The notes under the pieces were generated by a model. It made no database searches and was not told where the DNA came from. It saw only the letters and a program-made list of their open reading frames with translations. A stretch of 64,000 bases of DNA, taken from contig NZ_BPFX01000037.1 in the NCBI RefSeq assembly GCF_019655855.1, positions 1 through 64,000 of the forward strand. The letters run 5' to 3'. This DNA comes from Pseudomonas paralcaligenes. GTDB lineage: Bacteria; Pseudomonadota; Gammaproteobacteria; Pseudomonadales; Pseudomonadaceae. Below, piece by piece: positions 1-8,472 of this stretch. A program made the translations under genes and the position numbers. Numbering within the stretch: position 1 is the stretch's first letter; the number at the start of each line of letters is the position of its first letter.

Positions 1-191
1 CTGCCCAGGCGCGCGGCGCGCTCAACCCGGAGCTGGACCCGCGCCTGCTGGTGGTCTCGCTGATCGGCCTCACCCTGCTGCCCTACGCCGCCGCGCCCAT
101 CTGGCGTGGCGTGTTCGCCAACGCGCAGATCGGCGACGACGCGCTGATCGCCCACACCCTCGCCCTGTTGCGGGGCGCCATGGAGCCCTGA
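1..191 (+). CDS. TetR/AcrR-family regulator, C-terminal part only
   Basis: An open frame enters from the left edge and ends in TGA at 189-191, giving about 62 residues ending ...LALLRGAMEP. The hydrophobic, alanine-rich helical composition and a closing helix of the type HTLALLRGAM resemble the C-terminal ligand-binding and dimerisation domain of TetR-family repressors; the DNA-binding half lies outside the window. The stop codon abuts the ATG of the HlyD gene at 192. A TetR gene heading a HlyD/ABC operon is a common arrangement and suggests that it represses this efflux system. The family call is inference from the tail sequence and the neighbourhood. Confidence 0.6.
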   Translation, partial: AQARGALNPELDPRLLVVSLIGLTLLPYAAAPIWRGVFANAQIGDDALIAHTLALLRGAMEP

Positions 192-1154
192 ATGCACCGT
201 CTGCTGCTTTCCAGCCTGTTGCTGGCCTGCCTGGCCGGCTGCGACGCCGGCGGCGAACAGCTGCTCGGCACCCTCGAATGGGACCGGGTCGGCCTGCCCG
301 CGGAAGCCTCGGAAACCGTGCTGTCCTGGCAGGTGGCCGAAGGCGACCGGGTCGAGGCCGGCCAGCTGCTGCTGGAGCTGGACCCGCGCCGCCAGGACGC
401 GCGCATCGCCCAGGCCCGCGGCGAGGTACAGCAGGCCGCCGCGCGCCTGGCCGAGCTGAGCAACGGCGCGCGCAGCGAGACCATCGACTCGGCCCGGGCC
501 AGCCTGGCGCGCAGCCGCGCCGAGCAGGTCGACGCCGAACGCAACTTCACCCGCATCGCCGAACTGCACCGGCGCAAGATGGTGGCCGTGGCCGAGCTGG
601 ACCGTGCCCGCGCCGCCCGCGACCAGGCCGGCGCCGCCACCCGCAGCGCCGAGGCCCAGCTGCGCGAGCTGACCAACGGCACCCGTCCGGAGCAACTGGA
701 GCAGGCCGCCGCCGCCCTGGATTCGGCCCGTGCCGGCCTGGCCCAGCTCGAAGTCGGCCGCGAGCACCTGAGCCTGCGCGCACCCCGCGCCGGCGTGGTG
801 GACGCGCTGCCGTTCAAAGTCGGCGACCGGCCGCCGGCCGGCGCCGAGGTGGCCAGCCTGCTGGTCGGCGAGGCGCCCTACGCGCGGGTCTTCGTGCCGG
901 CCGACATCCGCGCGCAGGTCCGGGTCGGCGACCGCCTGCGGGTATTCGTCGAAGGCATCGAGCAGCCGTTCCAGGCCCGCGTGCGCAACATCCGCAGCGA
1001 GGCCAGCTTCACCCCCTACTACGCCCTGACCGGCGATGACGCCAGCCGCCTGATGTACCGCGCCGAACTGCTGCTCGAAGGCGAAGCCGCGCGCCGGCTG
1101 CCGGCCGGCCTGCCGCTGCATGCGGAACGCCTTGCCGGCGAGCGGCAGCAATGA
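192..1154 (+). CDS. HlyD-family periplasmic adaptor lipoprotein of an ABC exporter
   Basis: The 320-residue protein begins with a lipoprotein signal: a hydrophobic stretch ending in LAGC, with the acylated Cys at residue 17 followed by Asp. An Asp at +2 retains lipoproteins in the inner membrane in E. coli, which would suit an adaptor sitting on an inner-membrane pump. Next come a lipoyl/barrel-sandwich half (EGDRVEAGQLLLELD), a long alanine/arginine-rich coiled coil at about 70-190, then the second half-motif (LRAPRAGVVDALPFKVGD) and a beta-barrel domain. This is the membrane fusion architecture of YbhG/HlyD proteins. It starts right after the regulator stop and overlaps the ATPase gene by 4 bases, so the genes form one operon. 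The substrate is unknown. Confidence 0.9.
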   Translation: MHRLLLSSLLLACLAGCDAGGEQLLGTLEWDRVGLPAEASETVLSWQVAEGDRVEAGQLLLELDPRRQDARIAQARGEVQQAAARLAELSNGARSETIDSARASLARSRAEQVDAERNFTRIAELHRRKMVAVAELDRARAARDQAGAATRSAEAQLRELTNGTRPEQLEQAAAALDSARAGLAQLEVGREHLSLRAPRAGVVDALPFKVGDRPPAGAEVASLLVGEAPYARVFVPADIRAQVRVGDRLRVFVEGIEQPFQARVRNIRSEASFTPYYALTGDDASRLMYRAELLLEGEAARRLPAGLPLHAERLAGERQQ

Positions 1155-2089
1155 ACGGCAACGAGCTGGTGATCCGCGCCCGCGGCCTGAGCAAGCGCTT
1201 CGGCAAGCTCACCGCGGTCGACCACCTCGACCTGTCGGTGCCGCGTGCCGAGGTGTTCGGCTTCCTCGGCCCCAACGGCTGCGGCAAGTCCACCACCATC
1301 CGTATGCTCTGTGGCCTGCTGCAGCCCAGCGAGGGCGAGGTGGAGGTGCTCGGCTACCAGGTACCGCGCGACGCCGAGGAACTGAAGCGGCACATCGGCT
1401 ACATGACCCAGAAGTTCTCCCTCTATGAGGACCTCACCGTGCAGGAGAACCTGGAATTCCTCGCCGCCGTGCAGGGCATCGGCCGCCGCGAGACCCGCGA
1501 GCGCATCGACGAGCTACTGGAGCGCTACTGGCTCACCGACCGCCGCAGGCAGATGGCCGGCACCATGAGCGGCGGCCAGAAGCAGCGCCTGGCCCTGGCC
1601 GGCGCCGTGCTGCACAAGCCCGACCTGCTGTTGCTCGACGAGCCGACCAGCGCGGTCGACCCGCAGTCGCGCCGGGAATTCTGGGACTCGCTGTTCGAGT
1701 TGGCCGAACAGGGCACCACGCTGCTGGTGTCCACCCACTACATGGATGAGGCCGAGCGCTGCACCCGCCTGGGAATTCTCGACGCCGGCCGGCTGGTGGC
1801 CGACGGCAGCCCGCGCGAGCTGATGGACGCCCTGCCCGGCCACCCGCTGCTGATCGACTGTGCCCAGCCGCGGGAGGCCCAGCGCGCCCTGCAGGGACAG
1901 CCCGCGGTGCTGGCCATGGCCCAGATCGGCGCCACCCTGCGGGTGCTCTGCGAGGGCAGCGACAGCCGCGAGACCATCGCCGCCACCCTGCACCGGGCCG
2001 GGGTCGAGGCCCGGCTGCGCGACGGCGAGGCCAACCTGGAAGACGTGTTCGTCGCCGTCACCCGCAAACCGCTGGAGGCCACGCAATGA
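1151..2089 (+). CDS. ABC exporter ATP-binding protein (YbhF/CcmA-like)
   Basis: This 312-residue cytoplasmic ATPase powers the adjacent permease. All nucleotide-binding motifs are visible: Walker A GPNGCGKS (40-47), the Q-loop around MTQKFS (85-90), signature MSGGQKQ (139-145), Walker B LLLLDE (159-164) and the H-loop His196. The C-terminal 90 residues form the extra domain found in ABC-2 type exporters of the drug/multidrug class. It has a single nucleotide-binding domain, whereas E. coli YbhF has two fused ones, so it should act as a homodimer. The ATG overlaps the adaptor stop and its own stop overlaps the permease start (ATGA-type junctions), indicating translational coupling. Confidence 0.93.
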   Translation: MNGNELVIRARGLSKRFGKLTAVDHLDLSVPRAEVFGFLGPNGCGKSTTIRMLCGLLQPSEGEVEVLGYQVPRDAEELKRHIGYMTQKFSLYEDLTVQENLEFLAAVQGIGRRETRERIDELLERYWLTDRRRQMAGTMSGGQKQRLALAGAVLHKPDLLLLDEPTSAVDPQSRREFWDSLFELAEQGTTLLVSTHYMDEAERCTRLGILDAGRLVADGSPRELMDALPGHPLLIDCAQPREAQRALQGQPAVLAMAQIGATLRVLCEGSDSRETIAATLHRAGVEARLRDGEANLEDVFVAVTRKPLEATQ

Positions 2090-3165
2090 ACCTGCGCCGC
2101 ATGGGCGCCATCGTCCTCAAGGAACTGCGCCAGCTGCGCCGCGACAAGCTGACCTTCGTCATGATCGCCGGCGTGCCGCTGCTGGAGCTGGTGCTGTTCG
2201 GCTACGCCATCAACATGGACGTGCGCGGCATCGAGGCCGCGGTGCTGGACCAGGCCAACACCGCCCGCTCCCGCGAGGTGGTGGCGGAAATCACCTCCAG
2301 CCAGGTGATCGAGGTGAAGTACCGGCTGGAGCAGCCGCAGGACATCGACCGCCTGCTGCGCGAGGGCCGCATCAGCGCCGCGCTGGTGGTGCCGGCGGAT
2401 TTCGAGGCGCGCCTGCAGCGCCGGGACCGCCCGCCGCTGCAGCTGGTGGTGGACGGCTCCGACCAGAGCATCCAGGCCTCGGCGCGCCAGCTGGCGGCCT
2501 ACCCGCTGCCCGGCTGGGGCGCGGCCCAGGGCGTGGAAGTGGTCAACTTCTACAACCCGGAGCGCCTGGCGCCGCTGAACACGGTGCCGGGGCTGCTCGG
2601 CGTGATCCTGACCATGACCATGGTGCTGTTCACCGCCGTCGCCCTGGTCCGCGAGCGCGAGCACGGCAACCTGGAACTGCTGATCGCCACGCCGGTGTCG
2701 CCCTGGGAGCTGACCCTGGGCAAGGTACTGCCCTTCGTCGGCATCGGCCTGATCCAGGTGACGGTGATCCTGGTGGTCGGCCACTGGCTGTTCGAGGTGC
2801 CGGTGCGCGGCTCGATCCTCGAACTGTACGGCGCCTCGCTGCTGTTCATCGTCGCCAGCCTGGCCCTCGGCGTGTGGCTGTCGACCCTGGCCAGCACCCA
2901 GTTCCAGGCGATGCAGATGGCCTTCTTCACCTTCCTGCCGCAGATCCTGCTGTCCGGCTTCATGTTCCCCTTCGCCGGCATGCCCAGGGTGGCCCAGTGG
3001 TTCGCCGAGCTGATGCCGCTGACCCACTACCTGCGCCTGTCCCGCGGCATCATGCTGCGCCAGGCCGGATTGCTTGAACTGTGGCTGGAGGTGCTGATCC
3101 TAATAGTGTTCTGCGCGGCACTGCTGGGCCTGGCGGTTTCGCGCATCCACAAACGCCTGGACTGA
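2086..3165 (+). CDS. ABC-2 type exporter permease
   Basis: This 359-residue inner-membrane protein has one N-terminal transmembrane helix (about 22-40), a large periplasmic domain (about 45-170) and five further hydrophobic helices in the C-terminal half, ending in a basic tail. That is the standard ABC-2 transporter topology of YbhS/YbhR proteins. The motif FMFPFAGMP, followed by a QWFAELMPLTHYL segment, is typical of the last third of this family. Only one permease gene is present, so the pump is probably a permease homodimer with the ATPase and the lipoprotein adaptor. It is the last gene of the operon; the next gene starts 93 bases downstream. Confidence 0.92.
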   Translation: MNLRRMGAIVLKELRQLRRDKLTFVMIAGVPLLELVLFGYAINMDVRGIEAAVLDQANTARSREVVAEITSSQVIEVKYRLEQPQDIDRLLREGRISAALVVPADFEARLQRRDRPPLQLVVDGSDQSIQASARQLAAYPLPGWGAAQGVEVVNFYNPERLAPLNTVPGLLGVILTMTMVLFTAVALVREREHGNLELLIATPVSPWELTLGKVLPFVGIGLIQVTVILVVGHWLFEVPVRGSILELYGASLLFIVASLALGVWLSTLASTQFQAMQMAFFTFLPQILLSGFMFPFAGMPRVAQWFAELMPLTHYLRLSRGIMLRQAGLLELWLEVLILIVFCAALLGLAVSRIHKRLD

Positions 3166-3258
3166 GGCCGAGTTTTTTAGCGGATGTGTCGCCGCCGCGC
3201 CGTTGTCATCCGCACGCATTATCCTCCGCCCCCAGGTAACCGACGGCGAGGGCCTGAC

Positions 3259-4152
3259 ATGCGAAGACGCTTCCTCTCCCTGCCCCTGCTCGCGCTGCTG
3301 GCCGGCATCTCCCTGCTCACGGCCTGCAGCCGCCTCGACCTGGCCTACCGCAACCTCGACTGGCTGCTGGCCTGGCGCATCGACAGCTACCTCGACCTCA
3401 ACGCCGAACAGAAGGCCTGGCTCAAGCCGCGCATCAGCCAGCACCTGGCCTGGCATTGCAGCACCCAGCTGCCGCAGCTGGCCGACTGGCTGGACCAGGA
3501 CCGCGCCAACCTGCGGGCCGGCCAGCTCGACGCTGCCCACCTCAAGGCCCGCTTCCTCGACCTGCGCGACGCGCTCGGCGAGGTGTCCAGCGAGATCAGC
3601 CCGACCGCCGCCGGCCTGCTGCAGCAGCTCAGCCCGAAGCAGGTGCAGCAACTGCGCCAGTCGATGGCCAAGGAGAACCAGAAGCTGCGCCGGGAATTCG
3701 TCGAACCGCCCCTCACCAAGCAGATCGCCAAGCGCAGCGAGACCACCGAGGAACGCCTGGAACCCTGGTTCGGCAAGCTGGACGCCCGGCAGAAGGCCCT
3801 GGTGCAGGCCTGGTCGCAGGAGCGCGGTGAACAGAACCGGCTGTGGCTGGAGAGCCGCGAGCGCTGGCAGGCAGCGCTGCTGGAGGAACTGGAAGGACGC
3901 CGCAGCGCCGACTTCCCCCAGCGCATCGACGCCCTGCTGCGCGAGCGCCAGGACTACTGGAGCGAGGACTACCGGCGCTCCTTCGCCGACAGCGAGCGCG
4001 GCCTGGCGGAGCTGCTCGACCAGCTCATCGCCAGCGCCAGCCCGGCGCAGCGCGAGCGCCTGAACGAGCGCCTCGGCACCCTGCGCGAGGATATCGCCGG
4101 CCTGACTTGTCCTACCCCTGCAGCGGAGGCAGTCGCCAGTCGATCGGAGTGA
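3259..4152 (+). CDS. DUF6279-family lipoprotein, function unknown
   Basis: A 297-residue predicted lipoprotein. The frame is open from 3184, but I start at the ATG at 3259 because it follows a GAGG ribosome site and gives a clean lipoprotein signal (hydrophobic run ending LLTAC, Cys about residue 23). The mature part is almost entirely helical and rich in Arg, Glu, Leu and Gln, with conserved-looking Trp positions ([18 protein letters not shown]). This is the pattern of the DUF6279 lipoproteins common in Pseudomonas. No enzymatic motif is seen. The 3' end runs 41 bases into the convergent ung gene. The family assignment is by resemblance and the role is unknown. Confidence 0.75.
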   Translation: MRRRFLSLPLLALLAGISLLTACSRLDLAYRNLDWLLAWRIDSYLDLNAEQKAWLKPRISQHLAWHCSTQLPQLADWLDQDRANLRAGQLDAAHLKARFLDLRDALGEVSSEISPTAAGLLQQLSPKQVQQLRQSMAKENQKLRREFVEPPLTKQIAKRSETTEERLEPWFGKLDARQKALVQAWSQERGEQNRLWLESRERWQAALLEELEGRRSADFPQRIDALLRERQDYWSEDYRRSFADSERGLAELLDQLIASASPAQRERLNERLGTLREDIAGLTCPTPAAEAVASRSE

Positions 4153-4810
4153 GGCCGCACTGCTCCAGGTACTTGTTGGTGCGACTGAAGTGGCCGTTGC
4201 CGAGGAAGCCCCGGTGGGCCGACAGCGGCGAGGGGTGCGCCGACTTCAGCACCAGATGGCGGGTGGTGTCGATCAGCTTCTGCTTGCTCTGCGCGTGGGA
4301 GCCCCAGAGCAGGAACACCAGGTTGCCCGGGCGCGCGTTGACCACCTCGATCACCTTGTCGGTGAACGGCTGCCAGCCCTTGTCGGCGTGGGAGCCGGCG
4401 CTGGCCTGCTGCACGGTCAGCGAGGTGTTGAGCAGCAGCACGCCCTGCTCCGCCCAGTTCTGCAGGTAGCCGTGGTTGGGGATGTCGATGTTCAGGTCGC
4501 GCTTGAGCTCCTTGAAGATGTTCTGCAGCGAGGGCGGCGCCGGCACGCCGGGCTGCACCGAGAAGCACAGGCCGTGGGCCTGGCCCGGGCCGTGGTAGGG
4601 GTCCTGGCCGATGATCACCACCTTGACCTTGTCCAGCGGGGTGGAGTTGAGCGCGTTGAAGATCAGCGGCCCCGGCGGGTAGATCACCTTGCCGGCGGCC
4701 TTCTCGGTCCGGAGGAACTCGCCCAGCGCCTTCATGTAGGGCTTGTCGAACTCGTCGCGCAGGGCCTCCTTCCAGCCCGGTTCGAGTTTGATGCGGTCGT
4801 CGTCGCTCAT
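4112..4810 (-). CDS. ung: uracil-DNA glycosylase (family 1)
   Basis: The 232-residue enzyme removes uracil from DNA at the start of base excision repair. The water-activating motif GQDPYHG is at 68-74 (catalytic Asp70), the uracil-recognition segment LLLNTSLTV is near 126-134, and the DNA-intercalation loop HPSPLS starts at His192. The length matches the family (about 230 residues). It is transcribed leftwards and its last 41 bases overlap the last codons of the DUF6279 gene, so the two 3' ends share sequence. No other repair gene is adjacent; the repeat array lies upstream. Confidence 0.98.
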   Translation of the reverse strand: MSDDDRIKLEPGWKEALRDEFDKPYMKALGEFLRTEKAAGKVIYPPGPLIFNALNSTPLDKVKVVIIGQDPYHGPGQAHGLCFSVQPGVPAPPSLQNIFKELKRDLNIDIPNHGYLQNWAEQGVLLLNTSLTVQQASAGSHADKGWQPFTDKVIEVVNARPGNLVFLLWGSHAQSKQKLIDTTRHLVLKSAHPSPLSAHRGFLGNGHFSRTNKYLEQCGLTPIDWRLPPLQG

Positions 4811-4898
4811 GCGCTTTTTCCCTGCTGCGAAACAAAGACGGCACGCTAGGCAAGGGCCGGAGGCAAGTCAATACGCGAAGGGCCCCGTGCGTTGTTTT

Positions 4899-5690
4899 CT
4901 GGGTCCCCGCCTTCGCGGGGATGACGGGGGAGTAGGTAGGGGCATCGGATGAAGGCCCTACGCGCACGTCAGGAAATCTCCGTCATTCCCGCGCAGGCGG
5001 GAATCCATGCGCGGTCATGCCCCCTGGGTCCCCGCCTTCGCGGGGATGACGGGAGCGTCGGCAGGGGGGCATCGGGTGAAGGCCCTGTGCGGGCAAGTCA
5101 GGAAATCTCCGTAATTCCCGCTCAGGCGGGAATCCATGCGCGGTCTGGCACCCCCTGGGTCCCCGCCTTCGCTGGGATGACGGGGGAGTGGGCAAAGGCA
5201 TCGGATGAAGGCCCTACGCGCAAGTCAGGAAATCTCCGTCATTCCCGCGCAAGCGAGAATCCATGCGTGGTCTGGCACCCTCTGGGTCCCCGCCTTCGCG
5301 GGGATGGCGGAGGCGTAGGCAGATGCATCGGGTGAAGGTCCTACGCGCAAGTCAGGAAATCTCCGTCATTCCCGCACAGGCGGGAATCCATACGCGGTCA
5401 TGCCCCCTGGGTCCCCGCCTTCGCGAGGATGACGGGGGAGTAGGCAGAGGCATCGGATGAAGGCTCTACGGGCGAGTCAGGAAATCTCCGTCATTCCCGC
5501 GCAAGCGGGAATCCATGCGCGGTCTGGCACCCCCTGGGTCCCCGCCTTCGCGGGGATGGCGGGGGCGTAGGCAGGGGCATCGGGTGAAGGCCCTACGGGC
5601 GAGTCAGGAAATCTCCGTCATTCCCGCGCAGGCGGGAATCCATGCGAGGTCAGGCACCTCCTGGGTCCCCGCCTTCGCGGGGATGACGGG
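4899..5690. repeat. Six-unit tandem array of a REP-like double-hairpin element
   Basis: Six near-identical units start (at the box GGAAATCTCC) at 4972, 5101, 5228, 5355, 5480 and 5607, with periods of 129, 127, 127, 125 and 127 bp. Each unit holds hairpin A (ATTCCCGCGCAGGCGGGAAT, the same 6-8-6 layout as the neisserial dRS3 repeat) and, 48 bp later, hairpin B (TCCCCGCCTTCGCGGGGA), joined by a conserved linker with CATCGG(G/A)TGAAGGCCCTACG. A seventh hairpin B precedes the first full unit. No gene is credible here; the open frames reflect the repeat. A single inverted copy of the same unit lies at 38549-38668. The surrounding stretch 4811-5837 holds nothing else that I recognise. Confidence 0.95.
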
Positions 5691-5837
5691 ACGTTGGTAT
5701 CCGATAGCCCTGGCGAAGGGAATGCGCGCGGGTTTCACCCGCCCTGCTGATGCCCGCCCATCACGCCTGTGGATGCGCTTGGCGGCCTGGGGCAAGCCGG
5801 CCAAGACTGCAGGCTCACCTCATCTGGAGCACAGCGC

Positions 5838-6275
5838 ATGGACACCGCCACAGAGACCGGAACCGAGACCGCAACCGGCATCAGCCGCGAGCGCCTTGAG
5901 CAGGCGCTGGAACACTCCACCTTCGCCCAGCTGCTGGGCGCCGAGCTGCTCGACTTCGCCCCGGGCCGGGTCAGCCTGCAGGTGCGCAGCCGCCCGGACC
6001 TGTGCCAGCACCACGGCTACCTGCACGGCGCCGTGGTCGGCTTCATGGTGGACAGCGGCTGCGCCTGGGCCGCAGCCTCCATGGTGGGCGACGTGGTCAC
6101 CAGCGAATACAAGCTCAACCTGCTGGCGCCGGCCCTGGGCGAGCGCCTGGTGTGCCGCAGCGAGGTGCTCAAGGCCGGCCGGCGCCAGGCGGTATGCCGC
6201 GCCGACGTGTTCGCGGTGCAGGATGGTGCGGAAAAACTGATCGCCACCGGCCTGGCCACCATCGCCCGGGTCTAG
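5838..6275 (+). CDS. PaaI-family hotdog thioesterase
   Basis: A 145-residue hotdog-fold protein, probably hydrolysing acyl- or aryl-CoA thioesters in the cytoplasm. The family core is visible: HHGYLHGAVVGFMVDSGC corresponds to the HGG...D active-site helix, and SEYKLNLLAPALGERLVCRSEV is the following strand pair. The frame is open from 5769, but the ATG at 5838 follows GGAG with good spacing and avoids an unlikely N-terminal extension. The first 15 residues (TATETGTETATG) are low complexity. The next gene starts 25 bases downstream with its own ribosome site. The substrate cannot be predicted. Confidence 0.85.
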   Translation: MDTATETGTETATGISRERLEQALEHSTFAQLLGAELLDFAPGRVSLQVRSRPDLCQHHGYLHGAVVGFMVDSGCAWAAASMVGDVVTSEYKLNLLAPALGERLVCRSEVLKAGRRQAVCRADVFAVQDGAEKLIATGLATIARV

Positions 6276-6299
6276 GCTGACCTCCATGGAGGAACCGCC

Positions 6300-6560
6300 A
6301 TGAACACCTATCGTCCGTTGGACTGCGACCTGTACGACTACCTGGAACTCGCCTGCCTGCACGGCTACCGGCTGCAGATAGAGCTGGTGGAGGGAGCGAG
6401 CTTCGTGGCCCGCGCGCTGGACACACGTACGGCGCCGAGCAAGGAGGAATTCCTCCTGCTGCAGACCGAGGACGGCCAGCGGGAGGTGCGCCTCGACCAG
6501 CTGCGGGCGATCACCCCGCTCGACCCCGGCGCCCGCTTCGGCCGGGTCGAGCTGGCGTAA
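6300..6560 (+). CDS. rof: Rof-like Rho-binding antiterminator
   Basis: This 86-residue protein closely follows the layout of E. coli Rof/YaeO: an N-terminal YRPLDCDLYDYLELACLHGY segment (E. coli has a similar INCDDYDNLELACQH), then a beta-rich Sm-like part ending in RLDQLRAITPLD. Rof binds Rho hexamers and blocks their loading on RNA, reducing Rho-dependent termination. GGAGG lies 8 bases before the ATG. It stands alone between a thioesterase gene and an HDOD gene. The function is transferred from the family; the fit over the first 25 residues makes the assignment fairly secure. Confidence 0.85.
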   Translation: MNTYRPLDCDLYDYLELACLHGYRLQIELVEGASFVARALDTRTAPSKEEFLLLQTEDGQREVRLDQLRAITPLDPGARFGRVELA

Positions 6561-6655
6561 CCCGCGCTGCACCCGTCCCAGCCTCGACGTGGATTCCGCG
6601 CCACCGGGCGATTTGCTAGCATCGCCCACTCATCCCCTCGCCCCCGCCATGCCCC

Positions 6656-7471
6656 ATGTCGCAGTCCGTCAATGCCGTGCGCTTCGCCTTGCTCACCCGC
6701 TTCCTCAAGGGGCAGGCCAAGGTGCCGCAGATGCCCGAAGCCGCCCTGCGCATCCGCCGCCTGCTGGAAGATCCGCGCACCTCGCTGGAACAGCTGGCCC
6801 GGGTGATCAACAGCGACCCGCCGCTGGCCGCCTACCTCATGCAGTTCGCCGAGAGCCCGCTGCTGCGCGGCGGCCGGCCGTGCGTGTCGATGCGCGACCT
6901 GCTGGCCCGGCTCGGCACCCGCCAGCTCAACGACCTGGTGCTGGGCTTCTCCCTGCGCCACCTGTTCTCCAGCCCGGAAGCCGCCCTGCAGAAGGCCTTC
7001 ACCCTGCGCTGGCGGCGCGCCCGCGAGCGGGCCGCCTACTGTGCGGCCCTGGCCCAGCGCAGCGGCCTGCTGCTCGACGAGGCGATGCTCGGTGGCCTGC
7101 TGCAGGACATCGGCAGCCTGCCGCTGCTGGCCGAACTGGAGCACTGGCCGGACTACCCCCGCGAGCTGGAGGCGCTGGACGCGTTGTGCGAAGAATTGTC
7201 GGGAGACATCGGCGCCCTGGTGCTGACCCGCTGGCAGGTGCCGACGGCGATCATCGACTGCGCGCGGCAGCGCGGCAAATGGTTGCGCGAACACCCCGGC
7301 CGCGCCGACCTGGCCGACCTGGTGCTGGTCGCCAGCGCGCTGCAGAGCGCCGCCGACGACCTGCCGGAAGTGCTGCCCGCCCAGCTCCGCCTGGGGCTGG
7401 AGGCGCCCCTGGCCGCCCTGCGCGAGGAACTGCGCCAGGAGCTGCAACTGTGGCTGCGGCTGCTCGCCTGA
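6656..7471 (+). CDS. HDOD-domain signalling protein
   Basis: The 271-residue protein is one HDOD domain: PQMPEAALRIRRLLEDP, EQLARVINSDPPLAAYLMQFAES and LLGGLLQDIGSLPLL-type segments appear in family order. HDOD domains resemble HD phosphohydrolases but usually lack catalytic metal ligands, and they act in regulatory or second-messenger settings. No output domain is attached. Just upstream, 6606-6627 forms a short palindrome (GGGCGAT...ATCGCCC) around a TAGCAT -10-like box. The stop codon ends at 7471, directly against the stop of the convergent mmsR gene, so there is no intergenic DNA between the two. Confidence 0.85.
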   Translation: MSQSVNAVRFALLTRFLKGQAKVPQMPEAALRIRRLLEDPRTSLEQLARVINSDPPLAAYLMQFAESPLLRGGRPCVSMRDLLARLGTRQLNDLVLGFSLRHLFSSPEAALQKAFTLRWRRARERAAYCAALAQRSGLLLDEAMLGGLLQDIGSLPLLAELEHWPDYPRELEALDALCEELSGDIGALVLTRWQVPTAIIDCARQRGKWLREHPGRADLADLVLVASALQSAADDLPEVLPAQLRLGLEAPLAALREELRQELQLWLRLLA

Positions 7472-8353
7472 TCAGCCCTGGTGCAGCGCCCGGTAGTGAC
7501 TGGGCGCCATGCCCACCACCTTCCTGAACAGCCGCGAGAAATAGTAGGGATCGTCGTAGCCGAGCTGCTCGGCGATCTGCCGCACCTCCAGGGTGCCCTG
7601 GTCGAGCAGGCGGCAGGCCTGGGCCATCTTCAGCTGGATGAAGTCCTGGATCGGCGCGTGGCCGGTCAGGGCGCGGTAGGTCTTGGCGAAGTGGAAGCGC
7701 GACAGCTTGAACTGCGCCGCCAGCTCGTCCAGTTCCAGGCTGCCGTGCAGGTGGCTGCGCATCACCGCCCGCACCGCCTCCACGTCCAGCACTCGGCCGG
7801 ACTTCAGCGTGGTGCGCGCCGGCAGCACCGCCAGGGAGCTGAGCAGCGCCTGCAACTGGTGGGCGGCGTGGACGAAGTGCGCCGGGTGGAGGCCCTGGCG
7901 GTGCAGGCCGAGCAGCGCCTCGAAGTCGGCCATCAGGCGCGGCTGCATACCGATGCGCCGCACGCCGGTCCAGCCCAGCAGGCGCAGGAAGTCCTCGCTC
8001 AGGGCGCCGTCGAAATGCACCCAGTGGATGGTCCACGGCCGTTCGGCATCGGCGCCATAAGCGTGGGCCTGGCCGCGTGGGAGCAGCAGCAGGTCGCCGC
8101 CGCCCACCTCGAATCGTCCATCCCCGCTCTCCAGCCAGCCCCGCCCGGCGCGGCAGTAGATCAGCAGGTGGTCGTCCGGCTGGGTACGCCGCATGCGATG
8201 CCCGGCGGCCTCCGGGTAGTAGCCCAGGGCCAGCGGGAAGCAGCCACTGGTCAGGGGATGACGGGCCAGCACGCGGCGCAGCCGGGGCGGCACGACGAAA
8301 CGCAGGCCATTGGCCGGCAGCGGCCAGTTGGAGGTTTCCACGGAAGCGCTCAT
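7472..8353 (-). CDS. mmsR: AraC-family activator of valine catabolism, MmsR
   Basis: The 293-residue protein has an N-terminal cupin-like sensor half (about 40-165: HLLIYCRAGRGWLESG, LLLLPRGQAHAYG) and a C-terminal AraC/XylS DNA-binding domain (about 190-290) with two helix-turn-helix units; the second contains VRQIAEQLGYDDPYYFSRLF. It is divergent from mmsA, as in P. aeruginosa where MmsR activates mmsAB in response to valine breakdown products. The shared 119-bp gap contains a pair of direct repeats typical of AraC-family sites. The name rests on domain type plus position beside mmsA. Confidence 0.9.
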   Translation of the reverse strand: MSASVETSNWPLPANGLRFVVPPRLRRVLARHPLTSGCFPLALGYYPEAAGHRMRRTQPDDHLLIYCRAGRGWLESGDGRFEVGGGDLLLLPRGQAHAYGADAERPWTIHWVHFDGALSEDFLRLLGWTGVRRIGMQPRLMADFEALLGLHRQGLHPAHFVHAAHQLQALLSSLAVLPARTTLKSGRVLDVEAVRAVMRSHLHGSLELDELAAQFKLSRFHFAKTYRALTGHAPIQDFIQLKMAQACRLLDQGTLEVRQIAEQLGYDDPYYFSRLFRKVVGMAPSHYRALHQG

Positions 8354-8378
8354 GGTGTTCTCATTCTTGTTCGAATGC

Positions 8379-8440
8379 CAAGATCGTCCATCCGATCAGC
8401 AAGATCGTCAATCCACAGGCCCGCCGACTGCGGCTATAAC
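8379..8440 (+). promoter_or_regulatory. Probable MmsR operator and mmsA promoter
   Basis: Two 15-bp direct repeats, CAAGATCGTCCATCC at 8379 and CAAGATCGTCAATCC at 8400, start exactly 21 bp apart, two helical turns, the spacing usual for AraC-family dimers. The proximal repeat ends at 8414 and overlaps the expected -35 position, 17 bp before a TATAAC -10 box at 8435-8440. This is the geometry of an activator that replaces a poor -35. The mmsA ATG is 33 bases further on, preceded by AGGAGG. Repeats and spacing are seen; the protein that binds is inferred. Confidence 0.75.
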
Positions 8441-8472
8441 TGCTGCACACAAGAACAAACAGGAGGCCCACG

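Noticed and set aside
3184..3258. Upstream start for the DUF6279 lipoprotein
   Set aside because: It would place 25 Arg/Pro-rich residues before a good lipoprotein signal; the ATG at 3259 has a ribosome site and a proper signal peptide.
4949..5335. Short open frames across the repeat array (for example 128 codons from 4949)
   Set aside because: They arise from the repeat sequence, change frame between units (period not a multiple of three) and lack a convincing ribosome site.
4899..5690. A CRISPR array
   Set aside because: The segments between repeats are not unique spacers; the whole 125-bp unit is repeated, its hairpins are palindromic, and no cas gene is near.
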